Below, piece by piece: positions 1-7,748 of a DNA stretch of 48,629 nt. The notes beneath the pieces were generated by a model, which was not told where the DNA came from, searched no databases, and was given only the letters and a program-made list of their open reading frames with translations. Position 1 is the stretch's first letter. Every line of letters starts with the position of its first letter. The DNA is taken from NCBI GenBank assembly GCA_009911355.1, contig QXXE01000028.1, forward strand, positions 1 through 48,629, in the 5' to 3' direction. Position numbers and translations under genes: made by a program. Origin of the DNA: Clostridiaceae bacterium. Lineage in GTDB: Bacteria > Bacillota > Clostridia > Oscillospirales > Butyricicoccaceae.

Positions 1-23
1 AGTTGCCTCCCTAATTCTCTTTG

Positions 24-57
24 ATTATACATTAAATCCTTGCGTATGAGGTGTCAA
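24..57 (-). promoter_or_regulatory. Possible promoter for a minus-strand gene lying off the left edge
   Basis: On the minus strand a perfect TTGACA (52-57) and a perfect TATAAT (24-29) are present, but 22 bp apart, too far for a normal sigma-A promoter. An alternative -10, TTTAAT (31-36), gives 15 bp. A GGGAGG ribosome binding site lies at about 4-11 next to the window edge, so a minus-strand gene probably begins just outside. Weak call. Confidence 0.3.
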
Positions 58-130
58 CTAAAATGGTACAACATCAGTCATAATGGCGGGCTGGCCATAG
101 AGCATAAAAGATGTGCGCAACCCTAAAGCC

Positions 131-300
131 CCCGTCCCGCCCGCAGGCGGGATAGAGATGCTTCCGCATCTCTGGGGTCTGGGGCGAAAGCCCCTGCGGG
201 TGCAGGGCAGAGCCCTGCCGCCCGTCCGGCGTAAGGACCGCTCGCCGCGTAGGCGCGGGTGCAGGGCAGAGCCCTGCCGCTCGTCGCGTAGGCGCAAGGC
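131..300 (+). repeat. Dispersed modular repeat, copy R1
   Basis: It starts with the head module A, a CCCGCC/GGCGGG hairpin at 135-152. Next is a variant second module (stem AGAGATGC / GCATCTCT, loop TTCC), then a GGGGC-GAAA-GCCCC hairpin. Two copies of the C hairpin GCAGGGC-AGA-GCCCTGC follow, each trailed by a short GC-rich spacer ending in AGGCGC. It lies between the left-edge promoter and the S1-domain gene. No gene is credible in 1-371; the frames seen there come from the repeat. Confidence 0.8.
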
Positions 301-371
301 ATTTTTGACCGCAGCGCCGCATAGGATTAGAGCAGCGGATTTCCCTCTGCGTTTACTAAGGAGGTTTCAAT

Positions 372-1310
372 ATGAAAAGAGACGAAAACTGCCTGCCCGA
401 AGGTTTCCGCAGTGAACTGCCGGAAAACCGCGCCGCCCTCGCTTCCCTCGATGCGCTGCGGCAAGCCGGGGACGCAGTGCTCGAAGCCACCGCCAGCCGG
501 TGCAGCTGCGCCCACGACCTGCTCATCGAGCTCGGCTGGACGACCGCCGTCATCCCCCGCGCCGAATGCGCGCTCGGTCTCGATACCGGCGAAACCCGCG
601 AAATTGCCATCCTCTCCCGCGTTGGGAAACCAGTCTGTTTCCGCGTGACCAGCATCGACGACTCTGTCTCGCCCCCCGCCGTCACCCTCAGCCGCAAGTC
701 CGTGCTGGAACAGGCCCAGGATATGCTGCTCGATTCACTTGCACCCGGCGATATCCTCCCCGCCCGCGTCACCCATATCGAACCGTTTGGCGTCTTCGTT
801 GACATCGGCTGCGGCGTCGTCTCCATGATCGGTATCGAGCACCTGTCCGTCTCCCGTATCCTGCACCCCGCCGAACGCTTCCGCCCCGGCCAGGATATCT
901 ACGCAGTCGTACTAAGCGTCGACCGCGCCGCGAAGCGCATCAACCTTTCCCACCGCGAACTGCTCGGGACCTGGGAGGAGAACGCCGCCCTGTTCGCCCC
1001 CGGCGAAACTGTGCGCGGAGTCGTGCGCTCCATCGAAAATTACGGCGTCTTCATCGAGCTGATGCCCAACCTCTCCGGCCTCGCCGAACGCCGCGCCGGA
1101 CTTCGCGAAGGCCAGACCGTGTCGGTCTTCCTCAAATCCATCGTCCCCGAACGCATGAAAATTAAATTGACCATCATCGACCTGATCCCGCCCCCAGCAA
1201 TCGACCCGCCCGCACCGCGCTACTTCCTCACCAAAGGCCATCTCGACCGCTGGGTGTACACACCGCCAGCCTGCGAAAGCAAACACATCGAAACCATTTT
1301 CGGGACATAG
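372..1310 (+). CDS. S1 RNA-binding domain protein (two S1 repeats)
   Basis: A 312-residue cytoplasmic protein with two clear S1 OB-fold repeats, at about residues 125-195 (GDILPARVTHIEPFGVFVDI) and 208-270 (GETVRGVVRSIENYGVFIEL). Residues 60-115 may be a third, degenerate repeat. This resembles the ribosomal protein S1-like proteins of Clostridia, which are shorter than the six-repeat S1 of proteobacteria. The likely role is binding single-stranded RNA, at the ribosome or in RNA turnover; this is inferred from the fold only. The start is set by AAGGAGG placed 8 bases before the ATG. The gene stands alone on the plus strand, faces the rnc block, and ends in a shared terminator. Confidence 0.8.
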   Translation: MKRDENCLPEGFRSELPENRAALASLDALRQAGDAVLEATASRCSCAHDLLIELGWTTAVIPRAECALGLDTGETREIAILSRVGKPVCFRVTSIDDSVSPPAVTLSRKSVLEQAQDMLLDSLAPGDILPARVTHIEPFGVFVDIGCGVVSMIGIEHLSVSRILHPAERFRPGQDIYAVVLSVDRAAKRINLSHRELLGTWEENAALFAPGETVRGVVRSIENYGVFIELMPNLSGLAERRAGLREGQTVSVFLKSIVPERMKIKLTIIDLIPPPAIDPPAPRYFLTKGHLDRWVYTPPACESKHIETIFGT

Positions 1311-1311
1311 C

Positions 1312-1339
1312 AAAAAACTCGCCGTCTGGCGAGTTTTTT
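1312..1339. terminator. Bidirectional intrinsic terminator
   Basis: Hairpin AAAAAACTCGCC / GGCGAGTTTTTT with a GTCT loop. It has a T-tract on both strands, so it can end the S1-domain gene (plus) and the acpP-rnc-DUF4177 transcript (minus). Confidence 0.9.
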
Positions 1340-1357
1340 CTGCTGTCCGGCCGCTTT

Positions 1358-1537
1358 TTACTGCCCCATTTCCCGTTTCAGGAAAAAGAATCCGTCCGCG
1401 CGCTGTATGAACTCCCAGCCTTCCGCACCCAAAACGTTCAGCTGCGTTTCAAACTCCTGCGCGGCCTCTTCATACTGCTTTGTACTAATCGCAAAAGCCG
1501 TCGGGATAGCAACAACCTTGTATTCAAACCGCTTCAT
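1358..1537 (-). CDS. Small DUF4177-like protein
   Basis: A 59-residue ORF reading from the ATG at 1537 to TAA at 1358. It begins MKRFEYKVVAIPTAF and contains LNVLGAEGWEFIQRADG. The opening EYKVV and the central LNxLGAEGWE are the hallmarks of the DUF4177 family of about 60-residue proteins, whose function is unknown. A GGGAGG ribosome binding site lies 7 bases before the start. The gene begins 15 bases after the rnc stop on the same strand, so it is probably the last gene of the acpP-rnc transcript. Confident it is a gene; function unknown. Confidence 0.78.
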   Translation of the reverse strand: MKRFEYKVVAIPTAFAISTKQYEEAAQEFETQLNVLGAEGWEFIQRADGFFFLKREMGQ

Positions 1538-1552
1538 AATATCCTCCCTCGC

Positions 1553-2230
1553 TCACTTCTGCCCCATCAGCTCCAATGCCTGCTTCGCGGCCATCTGCTC
1601 GGCTTCTTTCTTACTCTTCCCACGCCCTTCAGCGAAAACATTGCTGTTTAAAAGCAGCTGCATGGTGAACAGCTTGTTGTGGTCAGGCCCCTCCGCACCG
1701 GCAAGCCGGTATTCCAAAGTCTCCTGCCGGTTTTTCTGTACAATCTCCTGAAGCATCGTCTTATAATCCTTGAACGCACCGCCGTGCCGCGCCGCTTCCG
1801 CCTTGCGCGGTACAAAACCCAGCACAAACGCCCGCGCAGGCTCGATCCCCCCGTCCAGGTAGATCGCGCCCAGCAATGCTTCCACCGCATCCGCCAGGAT
1901 AGACGGCCGCTGCCGCCCGCCGCCGAGCTCCTCGCCGTGCCCCAGCCGGATCTCCTCATCAATGCCAAGTTCCTTGGCGATCTCGTACAGCGTCTGCTCA
2001 CAAACCACCGCCGCCCGCAGCTTGGTCAGCTCGCCCTCCGGCAGCTCCGGGAAGTGGTTATACAAATAATCCGCCGACACGAAACCGAGTACGGAATCGC
2101 CAAGAAACTCGAGCCGTTCGTTGTTCTGGAGCCTGCGCGCACGCTGCTCATTCGCATAGGACGAGTGCGTCATCGCCTTCTGGAACAGGCTTTCATTCCG
2201 GAACCGATACCCAATCTTTTCTTTCAGCAT
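1553..2230 (-). CDS. rnc: Ribonuclease III
   Basis: A 225-residue double-strand-specific endoribonuclease that processes rRNA precursors and structured RNAs. The signature NERLEFLGDSVL is at 37-48. The acidic catalytic residues E38, E41, D45, D114 and E117 fall at the same numbers as in E. coli RNase III. A C-terminal double-stranded RNA-binding domain covers about 155-223 (DYKTMLQEIVQ to KKEAEQMAAKQAL). The start at MLKEKIGYRF is chosen because AAGGGGAAA precedes it; an in-frame extension of 8 residues upstream has no such support. It lies downstream of acpP, a common Firmicutes order. Confidence 0.97.
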   Translation of the reverse strand: MLKEKIGYRFRNESLFQKAMTHSSYANEQRARRLQNNERLEFLGDSVLGFVSADYLYNHFPELPEGELTKLRAAVVCEQTLYEIAKELGIDEEIRLGHGEELGGGRQRPSILADAVEALLGAIYLDGGIEPARAFVLGFVPRKAEAARHGGAFKDYKTMLQEIVQKNRQETLEYRLAGAEGPDHNKLFTMQLLLNSNVFAEGRGKSKKEAEQMAAKQALELMGQK

Positions 2231-2340
2231 AACATTTCCCCTTTTCACAATCAATTGAGAAAAAGCCGCATGGAAACGGCCCCATCCTGGTTTTCCGCAA
2301 AAGCCCTACGCATCCATAAAGGCGCAAAACGGCTTTCAGG

Positions 2341-2366
2341 CCCCGGGAGCCCGCAGGCCCCCGGGA
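2341..2366 (-). other. GC-rich palindrome between acpP and rnc
   Basis: Two copies of the self-complementary CCCGGG flank a short spacer, giving a 6 bp stem with no T-tract. It could pause transcription or be an RNase III processing target in the rnc leader. That role is inference only. Confidence 0.3.
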
Positions 2367-2377
2367 AAGCGTCAGCC

Positions 2378-2599
2378 CTACTCCCCGATGATCTCAAGGA
2401 CGTCGCCGACCGTCTTGATCTTCGCCGCGTCCTGCTCGGAAATTTCGCCCACGTCGAATTCCTCTTCAATGGACATCATCAGTTCAACCAGATCCAGCGA
2501 ATCCGCGCCAAGATCTTCTACAAATGTGGTTTCTGGTTTGATCGTCTCGGGCTCTACCCCGAACTGCTCAGCTAAAATATTGCAAAGCCTCTCAAACAT
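2378..2599 (-). CDS. acpP: Acyl carrier protein
   Basis: A 73-residue acidic protein that carries growing acyl chains in type II fatty-acid synthesis on a 4'-phosphopantetheine arm. The attachment motif GADSLD is at 31-36 with modifiable Ser34, followed by the conserved [12 protein letters not shown] helix. It is preceded by a strong promoter (2706-2734), is well separated from plsX, and heads the acpP-rnc transcript. AGGAGGG upstream of the ATG supports the start. Confidence 0.98.
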   Translation of the reverse strand: MFERLCNILAEQFGVEPETIKPETTFVEDLGADSLDLVELMMSIEEEFDVGEISEQDAAKIKTVGDVLEIIGE

Positions 2600-2705
2600 C
2601 GTATTCCCTCCTGCAAGCTGTCAATCTTCATGCTGCGGTGCAGCTTCTTCCGGAAGGCCGGCAAAACGGCTGCGCGCCGCCCCCCGCGCTTCCTTTCTAC
2701 CATGT

Positions 2706-2734
2706 ATAATAGTGGCTTCCTTTGTATCTGTCAA
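2706..2734 (-). promoter_or_regulatory. Promoter of acpP-rnc
   Basis: Minus-strand TTGACA (2729-2734), a 17 bp spacer, and TATTAT (2706-2711). It lies about 105 bases upstream of the acpP start and just after the plsX stop, so acpP-rnc can be expressed independently of the genes upstream. Confidence 0.8.
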
Positions 2735-2754
2735 GAGGGGACGGGAAATTTTTT

Positions 2755-3774
2755 TCACTTTTCCCCAACCGTCATAAAGCCGACCTGCCCCGCAATCTCT
2801 TCAATCAGCCCTGACCGGCAGAATTCGATCGCCTGCCGCACCGCGTTCATCGCCGCCGTTTCGTTCGACGAGCCATGCGCCTTGATCACAGGATGCGAGA
2901 TCCCCAGGAAGGGCGCTCCGCCGACCTTGTCCTGGTCGAACAGCCCCCGGAAATCATCCAGCCCACCTTTCACCAGCAGGTAGCCCAGCTTCGTCCCCGC
3001 CGACCGCAGGAAGACCTTTTTGAGCTCCGCAGACATAAATTTGGCCGTCCCCTCAATGGTTTTCAGCATCACGTTGCCCGAGAACCCATCGCATACCGCG
3101 ACATCGCACGCGCCGAGCGGCACATCCCGCCCTTCCACGTTGCCAACAAAATGCAGCCGCCCTGCATCGCCCGCCTCTTTCAGCAGCCGGTACGCCTCAA
3201 GCCGCAGCGCGTCGCCCTTCGAATCCTCCGAGCCGTTATTCACCAGCCCAACACGCGGTTTCCCTATGCCCATGATCTTCTGCATGTACAGCGAACCCAT
3301 AAACGCAAATTGCAGCAGGTATTCCGCCGTACACTCAGTATTCGCGCCCGCGTCGACCAGCAGTACCTGGCCGCCTGCGCACGGCATGACCGGCGCAAGC
3401 GCCCCCCGGCGGATGCCCTTGATGCGCTTACAGAACAGTGTCGCACCGGCGAGCAGCGCCCCGGTCGAGCCCGCCGAAACGATCGCGTCGCCTTCACCCT
3501 TCTGCACCATTTTCAACGCCACTGCCATCGAGGATTCCGGCTTTTTGCGCAGCACGGTTGCAGGGTCGTCATGCATGTCCACCAGTTCAGGCGCATGCAC
3601 AATCGAAAGATGCGGCGTATTTCCCGTACCATCCCCTTTGAGAACCGCACGCAGCCGATCCTCCTGGCCAACAAGCACAATGTCCTCACCGAACTTATTC
3701 GCTGCCAGCACCCCGCCGCGCACAATCGCTTCCGGCGCGTTGTCTCCGCCCATCGCGTCCACAATGATCTTCAT
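2755..3774 (-). CDS. plsX: Phosphate acyltransferase PlsX
   Basis: A 339-residue peripheral membrane enzyme that transfers acyl groups from acyl-ACP to inorganic phosphate. The acyl-phosphate it makes is used by PlsY in phospholipid synthesis. Family hallmarks include the N-terminal MKIIVDAMGGDNAP, the internal VSAGSTGALLAGATL, and CDGFSGNVMLKTIEG. Length is normal for PlsX. The stop of trmFO directly abuts its start, so the two are translationally linked, and acpP, encoding its substrate carrier, follows. Confidence 0.97.
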   Translation of the reverse strand: MKIIVDAMGGDNAPEAIVRGGVLAANKFGEDIVLVGQEDRLRAVLKGDGTGNTPHLSIVHAPELVDMHDDPATVLRKKPESSMAVALKMVQKGEGDAIVSAGSTGALLAGATLFCKRIKGIRRGALAPVMPCAGGQVLLVDAGANTECTAEYLLQFAFMGSLYMQKIMGIGKPRVGLVNNGSEDSKGDALRLEAYRLLKEAGDAGRLHFVGNVEGRDVPLGACDVAVCDGFSGNVMLKTIEGTAKFMSAELKKVFLRSAGTKLGYLLVKGGLDDFRGLFDQDKVGGAPFLGISHPVIKAHGSSNETAAMNAVRQAIEFCRSGLIEEIAGQVGFMTVGEK

Positions 3775-5088
3775 TTATGCCATCTCCTTTGCGATGCTGT
3801 CCACGATCTCCAGCGCACGCGCCGAAACCGCCATATTTTTCTCCCGCTTGCCGCGCACTCGGTAACCCAGTGGGTCGATAATGCCAAAATTGATATTCAT
3901 CGGCTGGAATTTCGTGACCGTCCCGTTAGAAATATATGCCGCCAGCGCGCCGATTGCCGTCGCGGACGGGAATGCGGGAAGCGGCTTTCCGAGCACCTCA
4001 CATGCCGCCGCAGCGCCCGCAAGATAGCCGGAAGCGTCCGACTCGATGTAACCCTCCACGCCCGTCATCTGCCCCGCAAAGCGGATGCGCGGGTCGCTTT
4101 TCAGCGCATACGTGTTGTCCAGCAGGCGCGGCGAATCCAGGAAGGTATTGCGGTGCATCACGCCGTACCGCACAAATTCGGCGTTTTTCAGCGCCGGGAT
4201 CATCGAAAATACCCGCTTCTGCTCGCCGAATTTCAAATGGGTCTGGCAACCAACCAGGTTGTAAAGGCTGCCCTGCGCATTGTCGCGGCGCAGCTGCAAA
4301 ACCGCATACGGATCGCGCCCCGTCTTAGGGTCCGGCAGGCCGATCGGCTTCAGAATCCCATAAAGCAGCGTATCATGCCCGCGCCGCGCGTTGACCTCAA
4401 TCGGCATGCAGCCCTCAAAAACCTTGCTGTCCTCGAACCCGTGCACTTCGGCCTGTTCTGCGGTGGTCAGCGCCTGCCAAAATGCGTCAAACTGCTCCCG
4501 ATCCATTGCGCAGTTGATATAATCCGCAGTGCCCTTATCATAGCGCGAAGCAAACCACGCCTGCGACATATCAATGCTTTCAGCCGTCACAATGGGCGCA
4601 GCAGCGTCATAAAAATGCAGGAACTCCCCGCCCACCAGCCGGTGGATATCCGCAAAAAGCGCATCTGAGGTCAGCGGGCCTGTCGCAACGATCACCCGCC
4701 CCTCACGGGGCACCCCGGCTGCCTCACCGCGCCGCACCTCGATCAGCGGATGCGCGGCAATCCGTTCGGTCACACGGCGCGCAAAGGCTTCCCGGTCGAC
4801 CGCGAGCGCGCCGCCCGCTTCGACCTGCGTCTCATCCGCGCACTGCACAATCAGCCCGCCCAAACGGCGCAGCTCCTCTTTCAGCAGCCCCGCCGCGTTG
4901 GACAATTCATTCGAGCGCAGCGAATTTGAGCACACCAGCTCGGCAAAATCGGCTGAATGGTGCGCGGGGGTCATGCGGTTTGGCTTCATCTCCTGCAGGA
5001 GCACCGGCACGCCGCGTTCGGCAAGCTGCCATGCCGCCTCGCAGCCCGCGAGCCCCGCGCCGACCACTGTTACCTGTTCTGTGGTCAT
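3775..5088 (-). CDS. trmFO: tRNA (uracil-5-)-methyltransferase TrmFO
   Basis: A 437-residue folate- and FAD-dependent enzyme that methylates U54 in the T-loop of tRNA, using methylenetetrahydrofolate and reduced flavin. The FAD-binding GAGLAG is at 11-16. The LVCSNSLRSN segment carries Cys53, at the place of a catalytic cysteine of the family. The later segment GVEGYIESDASGYLAGAAAA is also typical. The start overlaps the topA stop by four bases (ATGA), and the stop abuts plsX: topA-trmFO-plsX form one tightly packed transcript. Confidence 0.97.
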   Translation of the reverse strand: MTTEQVTVVGAGLAGCEAAWQLAERGVPVLLQEMKPNRMTPAHHSADFAELVCSNSLRSNELSNAAGLLKEELRRLGGLIVQCADETQVEAGGALAVDREAFARRVTERIAAHPLIEVRRGEAAGVPREGRVIVATGPLTSDALFADIHRLVGGEFLHFYDAAAPIVTAESIDMSQAWFASRYDKGTADYINCAMDREQFDAFWQALTTAEQAEVHGFEDSKVFEGCMPIEVNARRGHDTLLYGILKPIGLPDPKTGRDPYAVLQLRRDNAQGSLYNLVGCQTHLKFGEQKRVFSMIPALKNAEFVRYGVMHRNTFLDSPRLLDNTYALKSDPRIRFAGQMTGVEGYIESDASGYLAGAAAACEVLGKPLPAFPSATAIGALAAYISNGTVTKFQPMNINFGIIDPLGYRVRGKREKNMAVSARALEIVDSIAKEMA

Positions 5089-7451
5089 TCTTCACCCTCC
5101 GCTGCCGGCTCAGTGGTTTTCCCAGCGGCCTTCTTCGCTGCCGACATTTTTTTCGTCGTTTTCGCAGCTGTTTTCTTTGCCGTTTCCTTCTTTGCAGCCG
5201 TCTTCTTGGCCGCAGCAGGCTTAGCGGCGGATTTACGGGCGGGCTTCTTTTCCCCGCCATCCCCCTCTGCCGCTTCCTTTGCAGCCGCACGCTCTGCGGC
5301 TTTCGCGGCGCGCGCTTCCCGGCGCTGGCGGTTCTTTTCGGCCTCCTCGGGCGGCAGGCCCTCCTTCACCAGCTCGGAATAACCGCAGCCTTCGCGCAGG
5401 CAGACGTCACGCACCTCCTTCGAGTCGCGGTCGGTATGCCGGAACAGCGACGAATCACAGGTCGGGCATTTGGTTTTGAGCGGCTTATCCCATGTCATAA
5501 ACTGGCATTCCGGAAATTTGTCGCAGGAATAATACACATACCCGCGAGCAGACTTCTTTTTGACCACCTTTGCATCGCAGACCGGGCAGGTCGCGCCCGT
5601 ATCCTCGGTGATCGCCTTCGTGTTGGAGCATTCCGGGAAGCCTGGGCAGGCAAGGAATTTGCCGAACCGGCCAATTTTGATCACCATGTTGCGCCCGCAC
5701 TTTTCGCAGACCACGTCGGTGACCTCATCCTCGATCTTGATGCGCGTCTTTTCCAAATCCTTCTCGGCCTGTTCCAGCGCGCCCTCAAAATCGCCGTAAA
5801 AATCGTGCAGCAGCTGGATATAGTCCAGCTTGCCCGCTTCGACCTCGTCCAACCGGTGCTCCATATTCGCGGTAAACTCGTAATCCGCAACCGACTTAAA
5901 TTTATCAACCAGCAGCCCGGTCACACCCTCGCCGAGCGGGGTCGGGCGCAGGCTCTTGTTTTCCTTCACGACATAGGAACGGCTGATAATGGTCGCAATG
6001 GTCGGCGCATAGGTCGACGGGCGGCCAATGCCCTTCTCCTCCATCGTGCGGATGAGCGACGCCTCGGTATAGCGCGCGGGCGGCTGAGTAAAGTGCTGTG
6101 CAGGGTCGACCGATTCCGCGCGCAGGCGGTCCCCTTCGCTGAACGCAGGGAGCGGCTTGCCGGCCTCCCCTTTGTCCGCGTCGTCGGTGCCCTCCTCATA
6201 CACAACCGTAAAGCCCGCAAACGCGACAGTATGCCCTGACGCGCGGAAAACATGCCCTTCACAAAGGATATCAGCCGAAATGGTATCATAAACCGCTTCC
6301 GCCATCTGGCAGGCGACAAAGCGCGACCAAATCAGCTTGTAAAGCTTATACTGGTCGGGCGACAGCGAGGAACGCACCTCATCCGGCAGAATGGCGACAT
6401 TCGACGGGCGGATTGCTTCGTGCGCGTCCTGCGCAGCGTTTTTCGCCTTAAACACACGCGGCTTTCCCGGATAATATTCCTCGCCGTAGCGCCCGCGGAT
6501 GAACGCCGCGGCGGCGGTCGTGGCTTCGTCAGACAGTCGCACCGAGTCGGTACGCATATAGGTAATCAAGCCGGTCGTCCCGATCCCTTCCACATCGACG
6601 CCCTCGTAAAGCTCCTGCGCAACGCTCATCGTGCGGCGCGGGGTCATGTTCAGCTTGCGCGACGCTTCCTGCTGAAGCGTCGAGGTAATAAACGGCGCAG
6701 GCACCGATTTCTTTTTCTTCCCGCGCTTAATGCTGCCAACCGTAAACTCGTTGCCCGCAACGGCAGCGGTCACCGCCATTGCCTGCTCCTCGGTTTTGAG
6801 CTCCGCCTTTCCGTTCTGCCCGCCGTGGTAACGGGCGGTAAATTTGCCGCCCTGCGCAGTCACCAGCTGCGCGTCGATCGTCCAGTATTCCTCCGGCACA
6901 AAGGCGCGGATCTCCTTCTCACGGTCAACCACAAGGCGGGTCGCAACCGACTGCACGCGCCCAGCGGACAGCCCGCGCTTGACCTTGCGCCAAAGAAACG
7001 GCGACAGACGGTAACCCACAATGCGGTCCAAGATCCGGCGCGCCTGCTGCGCGTCAACCAGGTCAATATCAATATCGCGCGGGTGGTCAATCCCATAGCG
7101 GACGGCATTTTTCGTAATCTCATTGAAGGTTACACGCTTGGAATTGGAATCTTTCAGCTTAAACAGTTCTTTGATGTGCCAGGAAATGGCCTCCCCCTCG
7201 CGGTCCGGGTCGGTTGCGAGAAATACGAAATCGCTCGCCTTCGCCGCCTTGCGCAGCTCGGAAATCAGCTTGTCCTTGCCCTCGATTGGGATGTACTCGG
7301 GCGTAAAATCGTGTTCCAGATCAACCCCCATCGTCTTGCGGGGCAGATCGCGCAGATGGCCCATTGACGCTTTGACCGTATAATCCGGCCCGAGGTATTT
7401 GCCGATCGTTTTCGCCTTCGCAGGCGATTCGACGATAACCAGTTTTGACAT
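5085..7451 (-). CDS. topA: DNA topoisomerase I with a Lys/Ala-rich tail
   Basis: A 788-residue type IA topoisomerase that relaxes negative supercoils. It begins with the Toprim motif MSKLVIVESPAKAKTIGKYL. The ATDPDREGEAISWH segment supplies the acidic metal site, and GLITYMRTDS carries the catalytic tyrosine (about residue 300). Three Cys4 zinc motifs follow: CEKCGRNM-CPGFPEC, CPVCDAKV-CDKFPEC and CPTCDSSL-CLREGC. The last 90 or so residues are a low-complexity KPARKSAAKPAAAKKTAAKK-type tail resembling bacterial H1-like proteins. The start is chosen by GGAGGA upstream; a 13-residue extension is rejected. It overlaps trmFO by 4 bases. Confidence 0.97.
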   Translation of the reverse strand: MSKLVIVESPAKAKTIGKYLGPDYTVKASMGHLRDLPRKTMGVDLEHDFTPEYIPIEGKDKLISELRKAAKASDFVFLATDPDREGEAISWHIKELFKLKDSNSKRVTFNEITKNAVRYGIDHPRDIDIDLVDAQQARRILDRIVGYRLSPFLWRKVKRGLSAGRVQSVATRLVVDREKEIRAFVPEEYWTIDAQLVTAQGGKFTARYHGGQNGKAELKTEEQAMAVTAAVAGNEFTVGSIKRGKKKKSVPAPFITSTLQQEASRKLNMTPRRTMSVAQELYEGVDVEGIGTTGLITYMRTDSVRLSDEATTAAAAFIRGRYGEEYYPGKPRVFKAKNAAQDAHEAIRPSNVAILPDEVRSSLSPDQYKLYKLIWSRFVACQMAEAVYDTISADILCEGHVFRASGHTVAFAGFTVVYEEGTDDADKGEAGKPLPAFSEGDRLRAESVDPAQHFTQPPARYTEASLIRTMEEKGIGRPSTYAPTIATIISRSYVVKENKSLRPTPLGEGVTGLLVDKFKSVADYEFTANMEHRLDEVEAGKLDYIQLLHDFYGDFEGALEQAEKDLEKTRIKIEDEVTDVVCEKCGRNMVIKIGRFGKFLACPGFPECSNTKAITEDTGATCPVCDAKVVKKKSARGYVYYSCDKFPECQFMTWDKPLKTKCPTCDSSLFRHTDRDSKEVRDVCLREGCGYSELVKEGLPPEEAEKNRQRREARAAKAAERAAAKEAAEGDGGEKKPARKSAAKPAAAKKTAAKKETAKKTAAKTTKKMSAAKKAAGKTTEPAAEGEE

Positions 7452-7479
7452 AATTCTCCTCCAAAATGACTCTATATAA

Positions 7480-7500
7480 ACACCGGGCAACCCGGTGCGG
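7480..7500. other. Perfect palindrome upstream of topA
   Basis: CACCGGG-CAA-CCCGGTG, a 7 bp stem with a 3-base centre, about 30 bases before the topA ATG. Its core CGGGTTGCCCG resembles the MerR operator core at 13835-13851 (CGGGTTACCCG). A TATATA element follows on the minus strand, but I see no matching -35, so promoter function is uncertain. Confidence 0.4.
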
Positions 7501-7548
7501 CATGAACAAATCTACTGAAAAGCTCAAACAATCCGGTTCGCTGCCTTC

Positions 7549-7698
7549 GCCCCGCCCGCAGGCGGAATGAAGTTTTTACTCGATTTTTTTACAAAAAAAT
7601 CGCGGGTGCAGGGCAGAGCCCTGCCGCTCGCCGCGCAGGCGCTGGGTGCAGGGCAGAGCCCTGCCGCTCGCCGCGCAGGCGCTGGGTGCAGGGCGGCT
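7549..7698 (+). repeat. Dispersed modular repeat, copy R2, with 40 bp tandem units
   Basis: Head module A (CCCGCCCGCAGGCGG), then GAAGTTTTTACTC, then module B, a palindrome of GATTTTTTT and AAAAAAATC around AC. Two exact 40 bp units follow (7604-7643 and 7644-7683), each holding the hairpin GCAGGGC-AGA-GCCCTGC and a CGCCGCGCAGGCGCT tail. A truncated third unit starts at 7684. It lies between dprA and topA and fills the 297-base gap there. Confidence 0.85.
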
Positions 7699-7748
7699 CC
7701 GTAACTGGGCTGCGTACTGCAAATTTGTGCAGCAGGCCCTTTCCTTAT

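Noticed and set aside
2875..4668. Long plus-strand frame of 597 codons opposite plsX and trmFO
   Set aside because: It is antisense to two certain genes. The Arg/His-rich composition is what GC-rich codons give on the opposite strand.
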